Of a stretch of DNA of 64,000 bases, positions 39,301 to 51,300 are shown piece by piece. Origin of the DNA: Luidia sarsii (lineage: Eukaryota > Echinodermata > Asteroidea > Paxillosida > Luidiidae). A model generated the notes under the pieces. The model made no database searches. It was not told the DNA's origin and worked only from the letters and a program-made list of their open reading frames with translations. The position numbers and the translations under genes were made by a program. The stretch covers positions 20,451,624 through 20,515,623 of the forward strand of contig OX465101.1 in assembly GCA_949987565.1 (NCBI GenBank), in the 5' to 3' direction. The stretch's first letter is position 1. Each line of letters begins with the position of its first letter.

Positions 39301-42300
39301 AGGGCACTTCCTTGTTTTGAAGAAGAGGTCAGATGACATCACAAAGGTGATATGTTAATGATTTATAGAAAGTCAGTCAACTTTTACTTAACAACTTTAA
39401 CACCAAGTTCATATGTGTCACCAAATTTTAATACGAGCCTTTATTAGGGCACTTCCTGTTTCGACTGGAAGAAGAGGTCAAATGACATCACGAAGGTCAT
39501 CAATCTGTAGTTCCGGGAAATAACTCACATGCCACAAACAGCAAGACAAGGGAGCCAAACGTTGATTTATTATGAATTTGTTAAGGTTTTCAAGATCAAA
39601 TTTCAAACAGCGGTCACGTGACCTTCTTTTGAGCAACTCACTTCAAACCAATTTTATGACTAAGGGTACATCATGTACTTTGAGGTTGTCAAGTTTGGCT
39701 GAACTTTTTTGTGGTTCTCTACATTTCGAGTCTAGAAGAATCAGCACAAGAAGAAAAAGGAGAAGACAAGATATCTACGTCTGTTGTCACAGATTGTAGG
39801 GCTTTTCCTTATCTTTGTGGTTGAAATCTGAAAACCAGAAGAACTACCCTTGCTATTCGATTGTGTTTGCTGTACCATTCCTCTCTACTGACGACTGCAC
39901 AGAACCTTATTAGGATTTGGCATAAACATTGTGTCCTCTGCCCTACTTCCTCACCCCTTTTTCCCACACTTTCTACCCCTTGTTCTAACCCTCCCATCTC
40001 CCTCTCCCTCCACTTGCCGTCGTCCCCCATCATCTCATACCCCACCCTCCATGTTTTGTGTCACAAGATAAGACAGAACCTCACCAGCACGTCCTGACAA
40101 CATTTTTTATTGCCTTGCTCCCTGCGACCACCTCTCTCCTCTACGTCTCTCCCGCCCTTTCTTACTCTCTCCACTTTTCTCCCTCTCTCCCGCACACCCC
40201 GCTCCCCGCTCTCCTCTCTATCCTCTCTCCCTTGTCTTGGTTATACAAGGCTGTGTGGTTCACCTTGTACAGACTATCCACTATCCTGAGCTCGAATAAA
40301 GCCAGAACTGCCACAGGACGTGTGTACCGCCCTCTCTCCTCCCCTCTCTCTGCTTATCAATGGCTGTGTCAGCCTAGAAGACACTGTGCGCACCCGCTGT
40401 CTACAGCTACAAGAGGCTTGTATAGTAGGGCATGTACCCGAACCGAACACCCCTCTCCGAGGCAGTGGTACTGTCCAAGCACACCCCCCCCCCTAAATTC
40501 GCCTATGGTATTGACACACGGACATTTACACAGTCAAAAGACATCTCGAGATAGAGGTTTGGACACTTTATTTTTCATTACCAAAGGCGTTTTAAAACTA
40601 CTGACATCTTATGTATGGTATCATCGGAACCGAATTCCATGATTTTCCCCTCTTTATGAAACTCGTAGGTCAGTAGCAGGTAATTGTAGTATGTTTTTAA
40701 TACCCAATCAGATAAGCCAACATTTTTCTCTGAGTTTCATTCCCCTTTAAGGGCCCTATTTACAAATCCCACTGACTGAATACATTCATTTGTCACAGGT
40801 CAGTGTGAAAAACTCAACCTTTTTTGCCATTTTCTCCTTTCTTAGATTATTGTTTGAGCTAAGAATCTCATTGGGTTGTTTTGTACAGTAAGTGTAGTTG
40901 TTCAACACGCAAACTGTGGTAATCTTTTGACCTTTACTTTAGCAATGAGACGATATTGCGTGCCGCGATTGAATCATGCATCAATGCGATTGAATCATGC
41001 ATCAAGTCCTATGCTCTGTTGCCAACAGACATAGGAACTCTAGTTTGTTTGTTTTTTTCTCATCAGCGTATAGGTTAAGTTTTGGGCTGCATACCTGCGG
41101 GTAATAGTAGTTAATTTTACTTACAATGCATTGGAAGGCATTTGTAAACCTACATATTTTACCTCTTACCTTTCTTACCTCATTTTATCTAGATAGATAT
41201 TTGAATTGACACACCAGGCATGTTTTTTGACGGAACAGTTCTGTGACTAACAATTCCCCAGAACGTTGTTGGCCTTTCTAGCACGTTATGCATTGTGCTC
41301 TCAACTGAACTCTTTACTCAAATACTGATTGATATGTAGGTTTTTTAGGATTTAAAAAAGTACACTGTAAAGTCTGTGGTGACCTGTATTTATATATTGA
41401 TTGTTTTATGTGGCTTCCATAATTCCATAAGTTGAGAAATCAGCGGAGATTCCCTTGGTGACTGAATTGCAAACTCGGTGGATGCATGCTGCTAGTGCTA
41501 GCTGCATGCGATGTCAGATTGTGATTGTTCCTTACTTGTGTCAGTTCTGCTTGCGTCGAAAAGGTTTATTGTTGGAAAGAGTGGAATTGGAACGTTATTG
41601 AACTGGTATTTTTACAAATAAATTAAGGTTCTTATGAAAATTATTAATTCCCAGTCTTATCTTTCTCCTGCGTAGTGTTTTTTGGTCATTTTGTTTGGTT
41701 TGCTACTGTTAGTAGACGGCTGTTTCAGTGGCCCCTCATTTGAGACATAAAAAGTTGTTGCGCTGAAAGGTCATCCTCGTTCACAAAATGTTATTCTAAT
41801 AAAATTTTACCTGCGATTCATCGCGCCTGCGACACATTTCGTGAAACAGATTTTAAGATGCATCGCAACGCTGCGATTGTTCGTAACTCCTGCGATGATT
41901 CGTGAGTTATGAAGGGTTCAGTGAAATCGACCACTGGATACATTCCTGGATCACTGGCTTGGGTGCCGATTCCCAGATTACTGGCCTGGGTGTCGATTCC
42001 CGAATCACTGGCCTGGGTGCCAATTCCCAAATCACTGGCCTGGGTGTCCATTCCAAGATCTTTGGCCTGGGTGCGCATTCCCGAATAACTGGCCTGGATG
42101 CCCATTTCTGAATCACTGGCGCTGGCTGCCCATTCCTGAATCACTTGCCTGGGTGCCTATTCCCAAATCACTGGCCTGGGTGCCAATTCCCAAATCACTG
42201 GCCTGGGTGTCCATTCCCAGATCTTTGGCCTGGGTGCGCATTCCCGTATCACTGGCCTGGGTGTCCATTCCCAGATTTTTGGCCTGGGTGCGCATTCCCG

Positions 42301-45300
42301 AATCACTGGTCTGGATGCCCATTCCTGAATCACCGGCCTAGGTACCCATTTCCGGATCTTTTGCCTGTGTGCGCATTCTCGAATCACTGGCCTGGGTGCC
42401 CATTCCCGAATCACTGGCCTGGTTGCCAATTCCCGAATCACTGGCCTGGGTGCCCATTCCTGAATCACTGACCTGGCTGCCCATTCCTGAATCACTGGCC
42501 TGGGTGCCCATTCCTGAATCACTCACCTGTGTGCCCGTTCCTGAAACACTGGCCTTGGTGCCCGTTTCCGAATCACTGGCCTGTGTGCCCATTCCCAAAT
42601 CTCTGGTCTGGGTGCCCATTTGTGGATCACTGGCCTGGGTGCCCATTTGTGAAACACAGGCCTTGGTGCCCATTTCCGAATCACTGGCCTGCATGGGTGC
42701 CCATTCCTGAAGACCTGGGTGCCCATTCCTGATTCACTGGCCCTGTCCCATTGCACATCTTAATTGGAAATGTAGACCAAGCAGGAACACACTGTAAGTG
42801 CTTCCTCAAGTCAGACTTTATTTTCCTCCACATCAATTACCAGAAGAAAAAAGAAGAAGACTAATCACAGGTCTTAGTGCACTAAATAGCCTGGAAATAT
42901 TTTGATGAGATTGATGCTATTGCTTCCACTACTTCAAATACATATCCCTTATGTTGCCTTAATTTTAGTCAAAAGTGATTGCTTGATGTGTAGTAAGTAT
43001 CTAGCAGAGCAAGTGAAATGTACTGTAGTTATTTGGACAAATATTCACTAGTAAATGTTTAACCATATTCCTGTTTGGGCCTTAAAATTGGACCTGTGTT
43101 TGGATCCAATTAATTTGATTTGATTTGGACTGACTTCCTAATACATTTTGCCAAGATGGAATTGTCTTTTACTATTCTATTATATTTTCAGACAAATTGG
43201 TTGCAGGATGGCAAGAAGAAAAAGCTATGCAGATGGATTCATCTGACAGAGATCTCATTCTGCTTGAAGATATAACTGATCTACGGGAACGTACTGACAA
43301 GCGTGAACAAAAAATTGCAGAAATAACTGAAAAACTGCATAATGAATTGGTTCTCCTTGCTAAATTTCTGAACAATGTTGCACAAAGGAGGCCACAAGGT
43401 AAGTAATCTCAATACATGTACATTAAATATACATGTACACACATGTATTGTTGCAATCCTGGAAGAGGTCAAGAAATATAAAAGAGAGGGTGCCTCAAAG
43501 CTTACACATTAATGACTTCATCTCAGGTCATTCACATCCATCGAGGGTGCAATAGTATGTACCAACAGGTATTCCAGTGATGACTTGGTGTAGCAGAGCA
43601 TCTCAGCCGGTTCAAATTCTGTGTGCAAGCCATTGGCATCCTGCGCCAGGGTGAGACTGAGTTGTCATATTGTTCATCTAAGGGAAAACCTTGGGAGTTG
43701 GGGAGCATGTGAAGGACACTCGCTGGGTTTAAGGGGGGACACTAGGAGTGGATGAGCATGCGAAGGACACTGGCTGGGTTTGAGGGGGACATTGGAAGTG
43801 GATGAGCATGCGAAGGACACTCGCTGGGTTTGAGGGGGACACTAGGAGTGGATGAGCATGCGAAGGACACTCGCTAGGTTTGAGGGGGTCACTGGGAGTG
43901 GGTGAGCATGCGAAGGACACTCGCTGGGTTTGAGGGGGACATTGGGAGTGGATGAGCATGCGAAGGACACTCGCTGGGTTTGAGGGGGACATTGGGAGTG
44001 GATGAGCATGCGAAGGACACTCGCTAGGTTTGAGGGGGACACTGGGAGTGGATGAGCATGCGAAGGACACTCGCTGGGTTTGAGGGGGACATTGGGAGTG
44101 GATGAGCATGTGAAGGACACTCGCTGGGTTTGAGGGGGACACTAGGAGTGGATGAGCATGCGAAGGACACTCGCTGGGTTTTAGGGGGACATTGGAAGTG
44201 GATGAGCATGTGAAGGACACTCGCTGGATTTGAGGGGGACATTGGGAGTGGATGAGCATGCGAAGGACACTCGCTGGGTTTGAGGGGGACACTGGGAGTG
44301 GGTGAGCATGCGAAGGACACTCGCTGGGTTTGAGGGGGACATTGGGAGTGGATGAGCATGTGAAGGACACTCGCTGGGTTTGAGGGGGACACTAGGAGTG
44401 GATGAGCATGCGAAGGACACTGGCTGGGTTTGAGGGGGACATTGGAAGTGGATGAGCATGTGAAGGACACTCGCTGGGTTTGAGGGGGACACTAGGAGTG
44501 GATGAGCATGCGAAGGACACTCGCTGGGTTTGAGGGGGACACGGAGTGGGTGAGCATGCGAAGGACACTCGCTGGGTTTGAGGGGGACACTGGGAGTGGA
44601 TGAGCATGCGAAGGACACTCGCTTGGTTTGAGGGGGACACTAGGAGTGGATGAGCATGCGAAGGACACTCGCTGGGTTTGAGGGGGACATTGGGAGTGGA
44701 TGAGCATGCGAAGGACACTCGCTGGGTTTGAGGGGGACACTGGGAGTGGATGAGCATGTGAAGGACACTCGCTGGGTTTGAGGGGGACATTGGGAGTGGA
44801 TGAGCATGCGAAGGACACTCGCTAGATTTGAGGGGGACACGGAGTGGATGAGCATGCGAAGGACACTCGCTGGGTTTGAGGGGGACACTGGGAGTGGATG
44901 AGCATGTGAAGGACACTCGCTGGGTTTGAGGGGGACATTGGGAGTGGGTGAGCATGCGAAGGACACTCGCTGGGTTTGAGGGGGACACGGAGTGGATGAG
45001 CATGCGAAGGACACTCGCTGGGTTTGAGGGGGACACTAGGAGTGGATGAGCATGCGAAGGACACTGGCTGGGTTTGAGGGGGACACTGGGAGTGGGTGAG
45101 CATGCGAAGGACACTGGCTGGGTTTGAGGGGGACACGGAGTGGGTGAGCATGCGAAGGACACTCGCTGGGTTTGAGGGGGACACTAGGAGTGGGTGAGCA
45201 TGCGAAGGACACTGGCTGGGTTTGAGGGGGACACGGAGTGGGTGAGCATGCGAAGGACACTGGCTGGGTTTGAGGGGGACACGGAGTGGGTGAGCATGCG

Positions 45301-48300
45301 AAGGACACTGGCTGGGTTTGAGGGGGACACGGAGTGGATGAGCATGTGAAGGACACTCGCTGGGTTTGAGGGGGACACTAGGAGTGGGTGAGCATGCGAA
45401 GGACACTGGCTGGGTTTGAGGGGGACACGGAGTGGGTGAGCATGCGAAGGACACTGGCTGGGTTTGAGGGGGACACGGAGTGGGTGAGCATGCGAAGGAC
45501 ACTGGCTGGGTTTGAGGGGGACACGGAGTGGATGAGCATGCGAAGGACACTGGCTGGGTTTGAGGGGGACACTGGGAGTGGATGAGCATGCGAAGGACAC
45601 TCGCTGGGTTTGAGGGGGACACTGGGAGTGGGTGAGCATGCGAAGGACACTCGCTGGGTTTGAGGGGGACATTGGGAGTGGATGAGCATGTGAAGGACAC
45701 TGGCTGGGTTTGAGGGGGACACGGAGTGGGTGAGCATGCGAAGGACACTGGCTGGGTTTGAGGGGGACACGGAGTGGATGAGCATGCGAAGGACACTGGC
45801 TGGGTTTGAGGGGGACACTGGGAGTGGATGAGCATGCGAAGGACACTCGCTGGGTTTGAGGGGGACACTGGGAGTGGGTGAGCATGCGAAGGACACTCGC
45901 TGGGTTTGAGGGGGACATTGGGAGTGGATGAGCATGTGAAGGACACTCGCTGGGTTTGAGGGGGACACTAGGAGTGGATGAGCATGCGAAGGACACTCGC
46001 TGGGTTTGAGGGGGACACTGGGAGTGGGTGAGCATGCGAAGGACACTGGCTGGGTTTGAGGGGGACATTGGGAGTGGATGAGCATGTGAAGGACACTCGC
46101 TGGGTTTGAGGGGGACACTAGGAGTGGATGAGCATGCGAAGGACACTCGCTAGGTTTGAGGGGGACACTGGGAGTGGATGAGCATGCGAAGGACACTCGC
46201 TAGGTTTGAGGGGGACACTGGGAGTGGGTGAGCATGCGAAGGACACTCGCTGGGTTTGAGGGGGACACTAGGAGTGGATGAGCATGCGAAGGACACTGGC
46301 TGGGTTTGAGGGGGACATTGGAAGTGGATGAGCATGTGAAGGACACTCGCTGGGTTTGAGGGGGACACTAGGAGTGGATGAGCATGCGAAGGACACTCGC
46401 TGGGTTTGAGGGGGACACGGAGTGGGTGAGCATGCGAAGGACACTCGCTGGGTTTGAGGGGGACACTGGGAGTGGATGAGCATGCGAAGGACACTCGCTG
46501 GGTTTGAGGGGGACACTAGGAGTGGATGAGCATGCGAAGGACACTCGCTGGGTTTGAGGGGGACACGGAGTGGATGAGCATGCGAAGGACACTCGCTGGG
46601 TTTGAGGGGGACATTGGGAGTGGATGAGCATGCGAAGGACACTCGCTGGGTTTGAGGGGGACACTGGGAGTGGATGAGCATGTGAAGGACACTCGCTGGG
46701 TTTGAGGGGGACATTGGGAGTGGGTGAGCATGCGAAGGACACTCGCTGGGTTTGAGGGGGACACTGGGAGTGGATGAGCATGCGAAGGACACTCGCTGGG
46801 TTTGAGGGGGACACTAGGAGTGGATGAGCATGCGAAGGACACTCGCTGGGTTTGAGGGGGACACGGAGTGGATGAGCATGCGAAGGACACTCGCTGGGTT
46901 TGAGGGGGACATTGGGAGTGGATGAGCATGCGAAGGACACTCGCTGGGTTTGAGGGGGACACTGGGAGTGGATGAGCATGTGAAGGACACTCGCTGGGTT
47001 TGAGGGGGACATTGGGAGTGGATGAGCATGCGAAGGACACTCGCTAGATTTGAGGGGGACACGGAGTGGATGAGCATGCGAAGGACACTCGCTGGGTTTG
47101 AGGGGGACACTGGGAGTGGATGAGCATGTGAAGGACACTTGCTGGGTTTGAGGGGGACATTGGGAGTGGGTGAGCATGCGAAGGACACTCGCTGGGTTTG
47201 AGGGGGACACGGAGTGGATGAGCATGTGAAGGACACTCGCTGGGTTTGAGGGGGACACTGGGAGTGGGTGAGCATGCGAAGGACACTCGCTGGGTTTGAG
47301 GGGGACACTAGGAGTGGATGAGCATGCGAAGGACACTCGCTAGGTTTGAGGGGGTCACTAGGAGTGGATGAGCATGCGAAGGACACTCGCTGGGTTTGAG
47401 GGGGACACGGAGTGGGTGAGCATGCGAAGGACACTCGCTGGGTTTGAGGGGGACATTGGGAGTGGATGAGCATGCGAAGGACACTCGCTGGGTTTGAGGG
47501 GGACACTAGGAGTGGATGAGCATGCGAAGGACACTCGCTGGGTTTGAGGGGGACACTAGGAGTGGATGAGCATGCGAAGGACACTCGCTGGGTTTGAGGG
47601 GGACACTAGGAGTGGATGAGCATGTGAAGGACACTCGCTGGGTTTGAGGGGGACACTGGGAGTGGATGAGCATGCGAAGGACACTCGCTGGGTTTGAGGG
47701 GGACACTGGGAGTGGATGAGCATGCGAAGGACACTCGCTAGGTTTGAGGGGAACACTGGGAGTGGGTGAGCATGCGAAGGACACTCGCTGGGTTTGAGGG
47801 GGACACTGGGAATGGATGAGCATGCGAAGGACACTGGCTGGGTTTATTTATGATGGAATTTCAATGGGTAATTAAAATTAGTTTCAAGTGTCTACTGCCT
47901 TCTCCTACCCAGATTACCATACGAGTTGCATATTTCCCTAGACTATTATGCCATTCGCTAAATTCTTGATCAACTGGTAGTGCGCCCTCATCTCCCATGA
48001 TGCCTAGCGGCATAGCCGCCATGATCTTCCTCTTTTTCCTTAGCGCCATTACGAACGGACGTGTTGTCCGAACTCTCCGAGTTTCCGGAAGGTTTTCGTT
48101 TGCTTTTGCGCTCTGTGGCAGTTCTTCGATCAACTGTATACTTCTAATTCAAGCTTGTTATTTACCTGTAATCCTGGTAAGATCGTTCCTTTGTGGAAAT
48201 CGTATTACTTGTGTTTTTTGCTGTATTCTGACTTGTGTGCATGTGCATGTTGGTGTGTATCGTGTCTTCTTTGTGCATTATCTAATAGATCAGGAGACCA

Positions 48301-51300
48301 CCATCAGGATTCGTCGGCTCGCAGCGTGGGTGATCGCGGTGCGACTCCCCGCTCGCGCCACTGCGCAAGCAAGGGATTGCTAACGATCGCGGGAAACAGT
48401 AGAGTGAACGGAAATACTGTTTCTCTAGCTTTCGTGGGGTAATAGGACGTGCGACCTTACTATTACCCCCTACGGTCAGTGGGCTACGACCAGCAATAAC
48501 CCGTTACATCTGCCTCCTTCGTAGCTTCAAGGTGTCCGTAGTGTGTAGTGCAGGTTGCGGTGCTAGCCGGCTCACACTCCCCAGCTTGCTGGGTCAACAG
48601 ACGGACAGGGTCACTCTTTTATCGGTCGAGAGGCACGACCAGGTGACCCCATCCAGACCGGGGCGGCAGACTCGTTAGTAGGCGCGCAAGGCCATGAGTC
48701 CTGCCCGCCCCCTCTGGCAACACGCTCCCGGATCGAGGTGGCGGTCTCGTTTCTGTAAGGCGCGAAAGGCCACGAGACCTCCCCACCCCCCTCCCGCAGC
48801 GCTGGGCCTCTACACGCCAAACTTCTCTGGCCCCTGCACGCTCGTGAACACGGCCTTTCAGAGCGTGGCAGCAACGGTGGGACGAACGGTAGTTCGGTGA
48901 GGCGTGACGGCCCCCCTGCACGCCAGTGAGCACGGCCTTTCAGAGCGTGGCAGCAACGGTGGGACGAACGGTAGTTCGGTGAGGCGTGGCAGGCCGCTAT
49001 TCTCCAAGACGGGGTTAGCGCCCGCGCCGTGTGCCCGCGGAACAAGGCCAGACAGCACTCCCCCCCCTAGTTCGGGGCGGCCGTTTGCTTTGTTCTGCAG
49101 GAAGCCTACTGCGTGCGCCCGTAACCGCACGTAAGCCTTGTGCAGACACCGGGCCGCGTCCCCAGGTCGGGGCGGCCGTGTGCTTTGTTCCGGCGGTCTA
49201 GACCCGCCGTGTGCGTCCGCTCTAGCTTCCAGCCGGCCCGCAGAGGCGACTGAGGCGGCGGCGTGCCCAGCTCCGGACCACCATGGCTGACCGAGGACTT
49301 TCCGCACCTAAGAAGACGGCGACGTCATCCCATACTCCCACCGCGGGGGATGCCACAGTCGACACGGTGGCCCGGTCCCAAGCGGCTGCTACTCGCTCGC
49401 CAGCAAGACCTGCCGAACCCCTTGGACTGCTACGCCGCCGGGGTTTTCAGCCTCCGCCCCCGATTAACAAGCATGTCCAGCCCAATGCCCATGTTTTGAG
49501 TAATTCTGATGACGTTACTCAACGGGGCCACACCTTGGGTGTATTTTCAGCCTCCCCGTCGGTGGCGATGTCCGCGCACCAGTCCGGGTCCGACTCTTCA
49601 TCCACGAAGAAACGTAAGAAGTCCTCCTCGGACCATTCTTCGAGCAAGAAGAGCAAACGTAAGGCTGATCCCTCACCGCCAACCGCAGAGGCCCTCCGTG
49701 CTATATCAGAAACTTTGTCCTCTCTGGTTCAGCAATGCACTCCTCGTCCAGCGGCCTCAACCCATCCAGATCCGGACCCGTACTCAGCCTCGATCTCCAT
49801 TCAGATATACAGATCTCTGGGGCTGGAGATGAGGAGCCCGCAGCTCTGCCCTATCAGGGCAAGCCTACAGCCAACGAGATTCATGCCCACGCCGTACCTA
49901 TGGGCCGAGCGGTTTCCGATATCAACTCGGGACCGCCTGCATGTGACGAGGGGGACCTGCTGTCCGATGAAGAAGACCCTGTCTCATTGAGCAGCCTTTC
50001 TCCCGCCGAGCCAAGACTCCGCCTACTGCAACGGGAAATAGCCCAAGTTCTTGGTCTCCCCTCCCCGGTACAGCAGCAAGATACCCAGGATCGTCCGTCC
50101 TTTAAACGACACTCCTTGGGGGCTGATTCGTCGGTGCCGGTTTTTCCGGAGCTCCCCCTGGATAAGGCCTGCGTCGACACCATAAATCGCCTAGCTAACG
50201 CAAAGAAATGGCGACCATGTAATATACGCTCCAACAAGTACTTAAATTTTCCTCAAGATGACTTTGAGACTTTCCTCTCTGTACCAGCGATCCCAGAGGC
50301 AGCTAGAGACAAAATCGCTGCAGAAAAGCATAAATCAACCAATGCGGCCCTTTTCCCAGAGAAAACGAAGAACCAGATCGAGTCTACGTTTTCGCAGGTG
50401 GACCTTGCTGCCCGAGTGGGTATTAAATGCACGTCCTTTATGCTTCTCCTTACTGAGTTCCTTGCCCGCTCATGTGAGGAGGGCTCTGACATCTCGCCGG
50501 ACTTTGCCGCCCTGGTTCTACGTACCCTGGATGAGTCACTGATAATCGGACTAGAACAGTTCACATGAATCTCACTCTACAACCGGAGCTACAACTGCGC
50601 GGCGGGATAACGTGGTTTCTGCGCTAAACATCCCCTATGACTCTTGTCAACACGAAGCTGCAGAACCTCCCGATCTTTTGTAAAGACTTATTCGCGGGAC
50701 AGTTCCTTGATCTCCCGGAGACCGAAGCCAAAAGGATAGACACGACCCAGAAGATCTCCTTCCCACATCCTCCCAAGCCACCGCCTCAGCCAAGACCCAT
50801 CCTCAACCTGAAGCTGCTCAACAGGTTCATTCGTCCAAAGAGGTTTCGGATGGAAACTCTGTGCACCGTGATGCAGTCCATCACCATCCCGGCATGGATC
50901 ATCCAAGATCCACCTGAAGGATGCCTACCTCCACGTTCCTATTCATCCCGACCATTACAAGTACCTCCACTTCATGTACAGGGAGAAGGTGTTCGAGTTC
51001 TGCTCCCTACCCTTCGGCCTCTCCACCTCACCGAGGATGTTCACCAGGATCATGAAGACTGTGGGGGCATCACTCCACCGCTCCAACATACTGATTTTCC
51101 AGTACCTCGACGATTGGCTGATAGTGGGCCGCTCCGAAAGCGAGGCCGTCCATGCCACCCGAGCTACTTACGATCTGACGTCTCGCCTCAATTTTCTCAT
51201 AAACCACGAGAAATCGAGAAGCACGCCAACGCAGACGCCAACCTACCTCGGAGCAGTTCTCGACCTCCGCAGGGGAATAGCGTCGCCTACCAACGACCGA

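Noticed and set aside
41935..42745. Genes for nonapeptide-repeat proteins
   Set aside because: A 27-bp period keeps many frames open on both strands; no start context, splice signals or conserved residues single out one frame.
43690..47848. CRISPR-like array or repeat-protein gene
   Set aside because: Units are contiguous and near-identical with no unique spacers, the genome is clearly animal, and open frames follow from a stop-free 50-bp unit. Classed as a minisatellite.
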